Below the pieces are notes generated by a model. It saw only the letters and a program-made list of their open reading frames with translations. It did not search any database and was not told the DNA's origin. A stretch of DNA of 46,845 nt. It comes from Candidatus Nitrosopumilus sp. (GTDB lineage: Archaea; Thermoproteota; Nitrososphaeria; Nitrososphaerales; Nitrosopumilaceae). Shown in pieces: positions 1-9,533 of this stretch. The stretch covers positions 1 through 46,845 of the forward strand of contig JAANXA010000031.1 in NCBI GenBank assembly GCA_018263505.1, written 5' to 3'. A program made the position numbers and the translations under genes. The stretch's first letter is position 1; each line of letters opens with the position of its first letter.

Positions 1-2117
1 GATAATAATCCCAAGAACTCAGTCTCTGAAAATCCTGGTGGTTTTGCTTCAACATAATAAGTGTCTAATCCACGTGGAATTTCATAGAATTCATTTGCTT
101 GAATAAACGTTTCAACATTAGTTACATGGTAAATGTTGTACATTTCTGTTTTCCAATTAAATAATTCAACTGGATACCTGATTTGCTCTTCTAACCATGC
201 AGGCATTGGTTTGAATTGATCAGAATATTGGCTAGCAAACATTTCAGAAAAGAAATCATCACCAGTTTTTAGTAACTGGATATCTCCGTTATACGAATCC
301 ACTAATGCATAACCTACTAGCCGTAAGTATGGATTTCCAACAGACCATGGAACATCATTAGTGTCAAATCCAATAATCAATGGAATTAACCAATAAGAAT
401 TAGTTCCATCAGTTACAGGAAGTGAATCTAATTCTTGTCCAAACAGATCATACAGGAAATAAGGATACAAAATTTCCATTCTGTCATTGACATCCTTGTA
501 TCTCATCAAGTGAACTGATTCTGCTGGAAATGATAGTAAGAAATTAGGTTCAAAAATCCAACTTAATGGTGGAGATACATCTAAACCACCAGCACCTGCA
601 TAAGATGCTCCTCCAAGTTCAGCACTATTAGATCCTCTAGAATTAGGATATCCTGACCACGTTTGTTCAAATAATCCACCTTCACCATAGTAAATTTCTC
701 TTTGTTTGAAAAATTCTCCACTATCTATGATCTGACCATCAGTAGCTTCAAGAGTAAGAAATCCATTTGGAACATGTGTGTATACAAGATGTTCATTATA
801 CCATCTATTTTCAAGACTGACAGATGTTGGTAAAATTGGTTTCATAGAGGCTGTCCAATACAAAGTATTATTGAAACGAAGAATATCATTATCTTCAAAA
901 TCAACATATGGAATCAAACCAATTTCGGGTTTCAATTTAGCAAAAGCTGCTTCCCAATCCCAAACTCGAATAACGTCTAAAACATCACTATTTTGTTTGA
1001 TGTAATTATCTATATTATTTGGAGAGACCGAAGTTAATTGAACATCATGAATATTTTCTTGAATATTAGTTAACTCACCTAGATATCTATTAACACCTAT
1101 TTGTTGAGCAGTGTATGGTCCTAAAAATTCAATTTTTTTAGCATCAGCAATACTATTGTTTACTGAAACAACTCCTCCTACAATAATTGCAATTGCAATA
1201 ATTGTTAAAATCCTAATGTATACATCTCTCTTAAACATGTGAGTTAGAACACGTGCTCTAATTCTATCAATAACTGAAAATGCAATTAACGCAAAACCAA
1301 TTGTTAATGTGCCACCAATTACATATCTTGTATTATAATCAATTTGATCTGTGAAAAATAAATTAAAGCCTGCCCAAAGAATTCCAATTCCGATTATTCC
1401 TTCAATGGTAGATACATAATTCAGATATCTTGGTTTTCCTTCATTTGAGTCTTGAAGGAATGAAGTTATGACATTAATTATTCTATGAAGTCCAACATAC
1501 AGAACTAAACGTAATCCAATTGCTGCAAGTAACGGAGGGATCAAAATTACCAAAGCTGGAATCATTGGAATTACATTTTCAGCTGCAAAGTTTGGATTAG
1601 TATCAGGTGTTACAAATGGTAATGAAAATAGTTTTGGTAGATTCTCAATACCTAAAGTATTACCATCGATAAAAGACATTGCTGCAAATCCAAACATGAT
1701 ATTTGCAAAGAACGCTCCAAAAAGTAGAACTTTGGTGATTTGCCATATTACAAATTGGGGTGTTGATAATTTGTAATCTCTAAAACTCGAAATATTGTTT
1801 GAGATTTGTTGTTGTCCACCTTGACCAATAAAACCAATTGCAGTACTAATTCCATACCAGAAAATTGAAGAGCGTCCAAAGATATTTACACGAACAAGAG
1901 CAATGATTGAAAGAATAATTGTAGAAACTAGAGTGTAAAAAAGAGGTTTACTAAATTGATCTCCAAATTCAGTAAAATTCATTGATAAAACAACTGCTTG
2001 ATTACCAACCATGGCAAAAATTACGATTCCAATAATGGCAATAATGCCTAATCTGATGAATTTTCCAGCATCAGGAGGAGGAGTTTGCTTATCAGTAGAT
2101 GCACTATACAAAATCAA
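1..2117 (-). CDS. UPF0182 (COG1615) family large multi-TM membrane protein, C-terminus truncated by window edge
   Basis: Minus-strand translation reads continuously from about 2117 (TTG start, uncertain) to position 1: several TM helices (e.g. IRLGIIAIIGIVIFAMV, IPALVILIPPLLAAIGLRLVLYVGLHRIINV) followed by a large extracytoplasmic part (NNTLYWTASMKPILP..WYNEHLVYTHVPNGFLTLEA..YYGEGG) typical of UPF0182. No stop before window start. Confidence 0.8.
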   Translation of the reverse strand, partial: MILYSASTDKQTPPPDAGKFIRLGIIAIIGIVIFAMVGNQAVVLSMNFTEFGDQFSKPLFYTLVSTIILSIIALVRVNIFGRSSIFWYGISTAIGFIGQGGQQQISNNISSFRDYKLSTPQFVIWQITKVLLFGAFFANIMFGFAAMSFIDGNTLGIENLPKLFSLPFVTPDTNPNFAAENVIPMIPALVILIPPLLAAIGLRLVLYVGLHRIINVITSFLQDSNEGKPRYLNYVSTIEGIIGIGILWAGFNLFFTDQIDYNTRYVIGGTLTIGFALIAFSVIDRIRARVLTHMFKRDVYIRILTIIAIAIIVGGVVSVNNSIADAKKIEFLGPYTAQQIGVNRYLGELTNIQENIHDVQLTSVSPNNIDNYIKQNSDVLDVIRVWDWEAAFAKLKPEIGLIPYVDFEDNDILRFNNTLYWTASMKPILPTSVSLENRWYNEHLVYTHVPNGFLTLEATDGQIIDSGEFFKQREIYYGEGGLFEQTWSGYPNSRGSNSAELGGASYAGAGGLDVSPPLSWIFEPNFLLSFPAESVHLMRYKDVNDRMEILYPYFLYDLFGQELDSLPVTDGTNSYWLIPLIIGFDTNDVPWSVGNPYLRLVGYALVDSYNGDIQLLKTGDDFFSEMFASQYSDQFKPMPAWLEEQIRYPVELFNWKTEMYNIYHVTNVETFIQANEFYEIPRGLDTYYVEAKPPGFSETEFLGLL

Positions 2118-2158
2118 GTTTGATTTAGATTTGGTAAATTAATGTCTTACCTGTAAAA

Positions 2159-3280
2159 TTAGTCTAATGATGCTAATTTTTTACAGATCATGTAAACTGC
2201 CACAAATCTAGGAACAGTTACTTTTTCATTGAAAAATGGTCCAAATTTTCTATTTTTTAATTTAAATTCAATTGGACAATTTGCTAAAACTTCAATATTA
2301 TCATCAGCAAGAAAAGATGCTTCAGTATATGGATCAAATTTTTTCAGATCTGAACAAAAAGTTTTTGTTAATCCGCTTTTACTATTAATAGATCCAGGTA
2401 GTCTAAAAATTCTATGAATATCCATAGTTACATTAGGGTCAATTTTTACTCCAATATTTTGAGATACATCAACAAGAGTTTTTTGAAATGAAGAATAACC
2501 ATTAGAAATCAATTCTGAAATAATTTTAGAACGTTTTGACTTTGTTCCAAAAATATGTTTTGAAAATCTTCCTTTCCATCCTGATTGATTAAAGTCAGAA
2601 AAAAATAATCTATTTGGTTTGAATTTTTTCATTCCAAATGTTTCAGGAATTGCACCTTTAAACATAAAATAATCTACAAGTTCAGATCTTTCTCTAGAAC
2701 CAAGTTGTTGAAATTGTGAATTATATACATAAACATGAAATCCTTCATTACCTGAAAAATAAACATGAATATTTTCATTGTTTATTTGAAAATCATTTAT
2801 CAAAATTTCAGATAATTTTAAAACTTCATTTTTTGATGAATCAATACAATTTTTACATGGTAAAGATTTTTTTTCCATTTTAACAGAATTGCAATTGTCA
2901 CATTTTCCAGAATTTTTTGAAATTTTATTACACTCATTACAAATAGATATTGAATGATTTTCTCTACAAGGTAAATTAAGATCTTTTGCATCAATATCAA
3001 AAATTAAATCTGCTTCTTTCCAATCTTTTTCATTCATGGGTAAATTTGGAAATGAATAGTATGCATTTGAACAATAAATATCAGATGGAATATTTTGCAT
3101 GCATAACAAATGTAATTCTTTATCATCTTTTATTGAGAGATGACGAATCATTCCTGAATTAAATTTTTGATATCCAAATTCTCTTTCAGATGCACGTTCA
3201 AGTACTTGAATAAGTTCAGAATGTTCAAAATAATATTTTTTAAATGATTCTTCTAAAAAATTTACATCTATTTCTTTCAT
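2159..3280 (-). CDS. priS: DNA primase small (catalytic) subunit PriS
   Basis: 373 aa; LIFDIDAKDL catalytic aspartate motif, YFSGNEGFHVYV, DPNVTMDIHRIFRLPGSINSKSGL; overlaps the upstream priL by 4 bp. Confidence 0.92.
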   Translation of the reverse strand: MKEIDVNFLEESFKKYYFEHSELIQVLERASEREFGYQKFNSGMIRHLSIKDDKELHLLCMQNIPSDIYCSNAYYSFPNLPMNEKDWKEADLIFDIDAKDLNLPCRENHSISICNECNKISKNSGKCDNCNSVKMEKKSLPCKNCIDSSKNEVLKLSEILINDFQINNENIHVYFSGNEGFHVYVYNSQFQQLGSRERSELVDYFMFKGAIPETFGMKKFKPNRLFFSDFNQSGWKGRFSKHIFGTKSKRSKIISELISNGYSSFQKTLVDVSQNIGVKIDPNVTMDIHRIFRLPGSINSKSGLTKTFCSDLKKFDPYTEASFLADDNIEVLANCPIEFKLKNRKFGPFFNEKVTVPRFVAVYMICKKLASLD

Positions 3281-4302
3281 TGTTTTTTCTTTCCAAACTG
3301 AAGAGGACTTATGATATTATTACATTCAGACGTAACAAAACAAAGACTTTGTGTTTTTAGTTTTTCACATGAAGGACAAGAATATTGAGTTCCACTTCCA
3401 GAAGTTCCAGCCAAATGATTTAGTTGGTAGAGTGTTACTCTTTCATTATAATCAGGTGCATTTTTGAATAATGGTGCAATTTGTTGAACTGTCTGACCTT
3501 TAGATAAAAGAAATGTTGCCAACATGAATCGACCCGAGTGAGGAAGATTTTCACCTTTTTCTAAAATTTCAAGTGCATGTTTAATACATGGAGGATGTTC
3601 TCCAGTGGCTACAGTAAATGTTTTAAATTTTTTTGATAATAAAACTAATTTATTTACTGAGTCTTCAAAACCAGGAATCATTGTTGGTGTTTTTGCATTA
3701 ACTATTTTTGAATTGATATATGTTCCCAATTCTTTTCTAATCAGTCTAACTGTTTCATGAGGAGAAAGAAATACTTGACCATTTTCTACATGTCTGTTAA
3801 TTAATTTCCATTCTCTTTCATGGAAATTGATTGAATGTTTTAGGTAATCAGACACAGGAATGATAAAATACTCATCTGATTTTTTAATTTTGACTAAAAA
3901 TAAGTTGTCAATGATTCTAATTGCCAATTGATTTTTTGATTCATCAGAAATATTTCCAAGATCTTTTTCAAGATATTTTTCAGCACGTCTTGCTTCAGCT
4001 AATGCAAATCTTTTGATTAAAGTATGCATTCCACTAAGTTTCAACAAAACAATTGCCAACAAAAATGAAAATACTTCTCTAGGAAGTGCAGCTTCTTTAG
4101 ATACTTGGTTTCCAATCAAATCAGAGTTGTAGATTTTTCCATCAGCTGCAACTTGAATTCGTTCAAATGCTTTTGAAATTAGTTGTTTTAGATCAGGATC
4201 TGTTCCAAATTGTTCAAGTGTGAATCCTTTATCTTTAAGATATTGACCTGCATCAGCTAAAAATGGATATTTTGCAATTTCATCTTGTCCAAGTTCAAGC
4301 AT
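3277..4302 (-). CDS. priL: DNA primase large subunit PriL
   Basis: 341 aa; C-terminal Cys-rich Fe-S region (PPCIKHALEIL..GRFMLATFLLSKG..GTQYSCPSCEKLKTQSLC) typical of PriL; operon with priS. Confidence 0.9.
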   Translation of the reverse strand: MLELGQDEIAKYPFLADAGQYLKDKGFTLEQFGTDPDLKQLISKAFERIQVAADGKIYNSDLIGNQVSKEAALPREVFSFLLAIVLLKLSGMHTLIKRFALAEARRAEKYLEKDLGNISDESKNQLAIRIIDNLFLVKIKKSDEYFIIPVSDYLKHSINFHEREWKLINRHVENGQVFLSPHETVRLIRKELGTYINSKIVNAKTPTMIPGFEDSVNKLVLLSKKFKTFTVATGEHPPCIKHALEILEKGENLPHSGRFMLATFLLSKGQTVQQIAPLFKNAPDYNERVTLYQLNHLAGTSGSGTQYSCPSCEKLKTQSLCFVTSECNNIISPLQFGKKKQ

Positions 4303-4388
4303 ATTAGTAATTAATTGAGTTTACATAAAAATCTGGTTTTAATGTATTGAATGCTGGTTTAAATTATGTTTTAAAGAGATTGTGATAA

Positions 4389-5228
4389 ATGCAACTCGGA
4401 TGTCATGTCTCGATTTCAGGATCTATTGATAAAGCAGTTGATAATGCTATAAAGAGAAAATGTTCTGCTTTTCAAATATTTACTAGAAATCCAAGAGGTT
4501 GGAATGCAAAACAATTGACAGATAGTGATATTTCTAACTTTAAATCAAAATTAAAATCAAGTGAGATTGATAGATATGCTATTTGTGCACATATGCCATA
4601 TTTACCAAATTTGGCTACTCCAAAAGATGATGGATTTGAAAAGTCATTGAAAACATTAATTGATGAAACAGAGAGATGTGCACAATTAGGAATTCCATAT
4701 TTAGTTACACATCTTGGTAGTCATTTAGGAACCGGAGAAAAAGAAGGAGTAAAAAGGTTAGTTAATGCTTTGAATAAAGCAGGTAAAATAAAAAATGATG
4801 TAATGATTCTTTTAGAAAATACTGCAGGACAAAAAAATTCAGTTGGATATAGTTTTGAACAACTCGGTGAAATTTTCAATCAATTAAAACCTTCAAAAAA
4901 ATTTGGTGTTTGTTTTGATACATGTCATGCATTTGTTTCTGGATATGATTTAAGAAGTAAAGATAAAGTCAAAAAGGTTTTTGATGAATTTGATAAATTT
5001 GTTGGGATTGAAAATCTAAAAATTCTTCATTTAAATGATGCAAAAGGAGAAATTGGTTGTAATTTAGATAGACATTATCATTTAGGATTAGGAGGGATTG
5101 GTGCAGAAGGGATTGGTGCAGTTGTAAAATATGCAAATAAAAAGAAAATCCCCATAATACTTGAAACTCCAATTGATGATGATAGAGATGACTTTGAAAA
5201 TATTAGAATAGCAAAGGGATTTGCGTAG
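4389..5228 (+). CDS. nfo: Endonuclease IV (AP endonuclease)
   Basis: 279 aa; MQLGCHVSISGSIDKAVDNA..FQIFTRNPRGW, LVTHLGSHLG, LLENTAGQ, GVCFDTCHAFVSGYD, LHLNDAKGEIGCNLDRHYHLGLGGIG, ILETP. Confidence 0.95.
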   Translation: MQLGCHVSISGSIDKAVDNAIKRKCSAFQIFTRNPRGWNAKQLTDSDISNFKSKLKSSEIDRYAICAHMPYLPNLATPKDDGFEKSLKTLIDETERCAQLGIPYLVTHLGSHLGTGEKEGVKRLVNALNKAGKIKNDVMILLENTAGQKNSVGYSFEQLGEIFNQLKPSKKFGVCFDTCHAFVSGYDLRSKDKVKKVFDEFDKFVGIENLKILHLNDAKGEIGCNLDRHYHLGLGGIGAEGIGAVVKYANKKKIPIILETPIDDDRDDFENIRIAKGFA

Positions 5229-5259
5229 AGATTTATTTTATGAATAAGAGGGTAAGGTT

Positions 5260-6717
5260 ATGGATTACGAAACAGTCATGAAATTAGCATTGGAGAGAGG
5301 GTTTTATTTTCCTAGTTGTGAAGTTTATGCTGATGCACAAGCTGGATTTTGGGAATATGGTCCAACAGGTGTTGGCTTAAAAAACAAATTCTTACAATTA
5401 TGGAGAAGAGAATTAATTCGAAGAGACGGAATGCTTGAAATTGACGGTTCACAGATAATGTCAAAATCAGTTTTTGAAGCATCAGGGCATTTAGGAAATT
5501 TTGCAGATCCCATTATAAAATGCTCAAAATGTAACTCAACATTCAGGGCAGATAAAACAATAGCCGAAATCACAAAAATAGAAATTCCAGAGAGTGCAGA
5601 TTTGATAGAATTTGATAATGCCATATCACAAAATAACATTAAATGTCAAAAATGTAAGGGAGATTTCGAAAAGACAAAAAATTTTAACATGATGTTTAAA
5701 GTAGGGATTGGTCCTGAAGAAGAAGAAGCATATCTCAGGCCAGAAACCTGTCAATCAATTTTTGTTGATTTTCCTAGACTGTACAAAACTATGCGTGGAA
5801 AACTACCTCTAGGAATTGCTCAAGTAGGTAAAAGTTTTAGAAATGAAATTGCACCAAGACAAAGTCTTTTAAGATTACGTGAATTTTATCAGGCAGAAAT
5901 TGAAGTTTTTTGTAATCCCACAAAATTAGATGTGGTAGAAAAATTTGAAGAAATTCAAGATGTTATAATCAGAATACAAACTGATTCAGAACCAGTTGTA
6001 ATAACTTGTAAGGAAGGGTTAGAATCTGGAGTAATTCCAAATAAATTTGTGGCGTATTATTTAGGAATTTTAACTGAATTTTATGAAAAAACTGGAATAG
6101 ATGTTACAAAAAGTAGATTTAGAAAATTAGGTGAAAAAGAAAAAGCATTCTATGCTGAAGTTGCATTTGATTTTGAAGTTGAAACTACTATTGGTTGGTT
6201 AGAACTTGTTGCATGTAATTACAGATCAGATTATGATTTAACTAGTCATGCTACTAAAAGTAAAGAAAAATTTGAAATTATGGATGGTGATGAAAAAGTT
6301 TTACCACATGTGTTTGAAATTTCTATGGGAATTGACAGAAGTCTATATACAATTTTAGAACATTCACTTAGAGATGATAAAGAGCATGAAAGAATAGTGT
6401 TGTCATTAAAACCATATTTGTCACCTACACATGTAGGAATTTTATCACTAGTGAAAAAGGATGGGTTGAAAGAAAAAACAGATCAAATTCATCTAAACAT
6501 TAAAAGAAAATTTGACGCATTTTTAGATCATTCAGGAGCTATTGGTAGAAGATATCGTAGATTAGATGAGATAGGGGCTCCATTTGCAGTGACAGTTGAT
6601 CATCAAACATTAGAAGATGACACAATCACCATCAGAAAAAGGGATTCCATGGAACAAACTAGAATAAATATTTCAGAATTAGATTCTATTCTTTCTGAAT
6701 CGATAGCATTTCCTTAG
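5260..6717 (+). CDS. glyS: Glycyl-tRNA synthetase (archaeal/eukaryotic type)
   Basis: 485 aa class II aaRS; RGFYFPSCEVY..AGFWEYGPTGVGLKN, YLRPETCQSIFVDF, GKSFRNEIAPRQSLLRLREFYQAEIEVF, HVFEISMGIDRSLY. Confidence 0.93.
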   Translation: MDYETVMKLALERGFYFPSCEVYADAQAGFWEYGPTGVGLKNKFLQLWRRELIRRDGMLEIDGSQIMSKSVFEASGHLGNFADPIIKCSKCNSTFRADKTIAEITKIEIPESADLIEFDNAISQNNIKCQKCKGDFEKTKNFNMMFKVGIGPEEEEAYLRPETCQSIFVDFPRLYKTMRGKLPLGIAQVGKSFRNEIAPRQSLLRLREFYQAEIEVFCNPTKLDVVEKFEEIQDVIIRIQTDSEPVVITCKEGLESGVIPNKFVAYYLGILTEFYEKTGIDVTKSRFRKLGEKEKAFYAEVAFDFEVETTIGWLELVACNYRSDYDLTSHATKSKEKFEIMDGDEKVLPHVFEISMGIDRSLYTILEHSLRDDKEHERIVLSLKPYLSPTHVGILSLVKKDGLKEKTDQIHLNIKRKFDAFLDHSGAIGRRYRRLDEIGAPFAVTVDHQTLEDDTITIRKRDSMEQTRINISELDSILSESIAFP

Positions 6718-6799
6718 AAAATAATACAATTACAAAATAACGTATTACGACTAAAAAAGTGATTAAAAATTAATAACTACTAAAATTTGTTCACAAACT

Positions 6800-7972
6800 A
6801 TGTTGGTAAATAACCATGAACAAAGAATTAAGGAACAAATTTCTATTATAATTCCAACGTATAACGAATCTCAAAATATAATTAATATTTTAAAATCAAT
6901 TGGGAGTAATTTACCAAAAGATATTCTTACTCAAGCAATAATTGTTGATGATAATTCTCCAGATGGAACTGGAAAGATTGTTGAAGATTATTTAAAAAAT
7001 TTAAAGAAAAAAGCTGATTATACAATTGAGATCATTCACAGGAAAGCAAAAGATGGATTGGGTTCTGCAATTCTTAGTGGAATAAAACAAGCAAGAGGTG
7101 ATACAATTGTAGTTATGGATTCAGATTTTTCTCATCCACCACAAATAATTCCAAAGCTGATAGAGTCAGTTAAAAAATATCAATACGATATTGCAGTAGC
7201 ATCACGTTACATCAAAGGTGGCAATATCAAAGGGTGGACACTCAAAAGAAAAATTATGAGTAAATTTGCAACTATGATAGCAAAAAAAGGATTGGGGATT
7301 GATGCTAAGGACCCCATGTCAGGATTTTTTGCATTCAAAAAAAATATTATTAAAGAATTAAACATTGATGCAATTGGTTACAAGATTCTACTAGAAATTT
7401 TAGTAAAAACAAAAAATGTAACAATTACTGAAATTCCATATACATTTCAAGATAGAGAATTAGGTTCAAGCAAATTAAATTTTAAAACAATCTTGGATTA
7501 TTATAAATCAGTTTGGAAATTGTATCGTTATGGAAAACCTTTAGAAAAACAAGAAAAACGTTCATCAGTTAAATTTTTGTCAAAAGCAGCTAGATTTTAC
7601 ACAGTTGGAGCTACTGGATTTGTTGTAAATTATGTAATTTCTTTATTATTTGCAGGTGGAATTTCAGATATGTGGTATTTACATGCAACAATAATAGGAA
7701 TTATAGTATCAATTACATCAAATTTCATCTTAAATAAAGCATGGACATTTAGTGACAGGGATTTCAGGATCAAAAAAACATTTTCTCAGTATGGGAAATT
7801 TGTTATGTTCAGTTCTTTAGGTGCATTTGTACAATTAGGAATGGTCTATTTCTTGGTAGACAATGCTGAAATTTCATATCCATTTGCTCTAATTTTAGCA
7901 GTAATGACTGCAGCATTTGGGAATTTTGTCTTAAACAAAAAATGGACGTTTAAAGAAAAACTAGTAGGTTAA
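6800..7972 (+). CDS. Family 2 glycosyltransferase (dolichol-phosphate mannosyltransferase-like) fused to a GtrA-like membrane domain
   Basis: 390 aa; IIPTYNESQNI..IIVDDNSPDGTGKIV..MDSDFSHPP..ASRYIKGG; C-terminal TM region with ILNKAWTFSDR / VLNKKWTFKEK typical of GtrA. Confidence 0.88.
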   Translation: MLVNNHEQRIKEQISIIIPTYNESQNIINILKSIGSNLPKDILTQAIIVDDNSPDGTGKIVEDYLKNLKKKADYTIEIIHRKAKDGLGSAILSGIKQARGDTIVVMDSDFSHPPQIIPKLIESVKKYQYDIAVASRYIKGGNIKGWTLKRKIMSKFATMIAKKGLGIDAKDPMSGFFAFKKNIIKELNIDAIGYKILLEILVKTKNVTITEIPYTFQDRELGSSKLNFKTILDYYKSVWKLYRYGKPLEKQEKRSSVKFLSKAARFYTVGATGFVVNYVISLLFAGGISDMWYLHATIIGIIVSITSNFILNKAWTFSDRDFRIKKTFSQYGKFVMFSSLGAFVQLGMVYFLVDNAEISYPFALILAVMTAAFGNFVLNKKWTFKEKLVG

Positions 7973-8017
7973 CTTTAAAGAAATTAAAATAAAAATAACC
8001 GACTAACGTCTTCCCAA

Positions 8018-8668
8018 CTACTCAAAGGTTGAAGTAGAGGTTCCTGACGAAAGTCCAGTTGAAGATGGTACAGATGGGAATTTGTCACCAATCTGTTGCT
8101 CAGCTACTGCAGATGCTTCTTGTAGAATCTTTTCTGTTTCTTCACTTGAAACATCAGATTCCATATTAAATGAATCTCCTGCCAGTGAGTCCATCATAAG
8201 TCCATTAAGTGTCTGAGTCATGTTATTCAATTCTGAATCAGCTTCAGGCATAAATCGTCCAAGCGATGACTTCAATCCCTTCATTGTAGACATTGCAGGT
8301 CCAATTGCTACCATAGCATCACCAAGATCATGAATAGTTGTCAGTCTTAGTTGAACTTGTTCTAATGACATTCTTGCATTACCGAGCATCTTTGTAACTT
8401 TACGAATTTCAGCTAATTCGTTAGACAAAACTCTACTTGTGCTAGTATCATGTTGCTGCATTGCAGTCACGACTCTCTGAAAGAGTTGCGCATCTCTCTC
8501 ATGCAATTTTCCTAACATAGAGTCCATTTTTGATATTTGAACTTGTAGTTTGTTAACTGCTGTTTGAATTCGTGGTTTTAATGCACCTTGAGGTTTTACT
8601 GCATCACGTAGTTTGCCAGTTACACTTTGGGTCTCCTGTCGAGCCCATGTACTGTCGAAGTTTGGCAT
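8018..8668 (-). CDS. CdvB-like ESCRT-III/Snf7 family cell division protein (paralog 1)
   Basis: 216 aa helical; KPRIQTAVNKLQVQISKMDSMLGKLHERDAQLFQRVVTAMQQHDTSTSRVLSNELAEIRKVTKMLGNARMSLEQVQLRL; clear paralog of 31481..32119. Confidence 0.85.
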   Translation of the reverse strand: MPNFDSTWARQETQSVTGKLRDAVKPQGALKPRIQTAVNKLQVQISKMDSMLGKLHERDAQLFQRVVTAMQQHDTSTSRVLSNELAEIRKVTKMLGNARMSLEQVQLRLTTIHDLGDAMVAIGPAMSTMKGLKSSLGRFMPEADSELNNMTQTLNGLMMDSLAGDSFNMESDVSSEETEKILQEASAVAEQQIGDKFPSVPSSTGLSSGTSTSTFE

Positions 8669-8774
8669 GATATGGAATTTAGAAATTTAGTCTTAATTGA
8701 TGGTGTAAATTTAGATCAGTTTTAGGGTAAATTTAGCTAACAAACTATTATGGTTGATTTATTTTTCAAATATT

Positions 8775-9533
8775 GTGGCAAGAATTGCAATTTTTGATTC
8801 AGGATTAGGTTCATTATCAATAATAAAAGAAATTCAAAAAGTATGTAAAAATGAAATAATCTATTTCGCAGATCAAAAAAACTATCCATATGGGAAAAAA
8901 TCACAGATTCAATTGAGAAAAATAATGAGTAAATCTATTAATTTATTAAAAAAATTCTCTCCAGATCTTATAGTAATTGCATCAAATACACCAAGTCTGA
9001 TGTTAAATTTATCAACAAAAAATATTTTAGATGTTAAACCACCATTAATAGAAGCAATTAAAATTTCAAAATCTAATCAAGTTGGAATTCTTGGTACAGA
9101 ATCTGCAATTAAGAGTAAAGGGTTATCACAATATATTAAAAAAAGTAATTTGATGAAATCAATTAAAATTTTTAAAATTAATGGTTCTAATTTAGTGGAA
9201 TTAGTAGAATCTGGAAAATTTCTTACAGATAAAAAATTTTGTGAAAATGTAATTAAAAAAGAATTAGATATTTTATTAGAAGAATCAATTGATGTTGTAA
9301 CACTTTCCAGTACACATTTACCATTTCTAAAAAAAATTTTAGAAAAAGAATTTCCTAATATACAATTTATAGATCCAGGAAATATTGTTGCACAAAAAAT
9401 TCTTAAAAAAATTAAATTTAAACAATCAAATAGAAATTCATTAAAAATATTCACTTCTGGAAATTCTACCGATTTTCAAAACAAATTGATTAAAATTGGA
9501 ATAAAAAATAAAGTTAATTTTTTAACTTTTTAG
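8775..9533 (+). CDS. Glutamate racemase (MurI)/Asp-Glu racemase family-like protein with both catalytic Cys replaced by Ser
   Basis: MARIAIFDSGLGSLSIIKEI..IIYFADQKNYPYGKKS..ASNTPSL..GILGTESAIKS..LVELVESGKF..LSSTHLPFLKKILEKEFPNIQFIDPGNIVAQKI. ORF track starts at TTG 8754; the in-frame GTG at 8775 fits the family N-terminus better. Confidence 0.75.
   Translation: MARIAIFDSGLGSLSIIKEIQKVCKNEIIYFADQKNYPYGKKSQIQLRKIMSKSINLLKKFSPDLIVIASNTPSLMLNLSTKNILDVKPPLIEAIKISKSNQVGILGTESAIKSKGLSQYIKKSNLMKSIKIFKINGSNLVELVESGKFLTDKKFCENVIKKELDILLEESIDVVTLSSTHLPFLKKILEKEFPNIQFIDPGNIVAQKILKKIKFKQSNRNSLKIFTSGNSTDFQNKLIKIGIKNKVNFLTF

Noticed and set aside
778-1005. 75-aa plus-strand ORF at the window start
   Set aside because: Antisense to the UPF0182 membrane protein, whose minus-strand frame is open through this region.
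2229-2417. Many short antisense ORFs in the supplied track (e.g. 2229..2417 +, 4969..5172 -, 12359..12847 -, 13319..13879 -, 39693..40109 +)
   Set aside because: They lie opposite strongly supported genes, translate to compositionally odd sequence with no domains, and are expected shadow ORFs.
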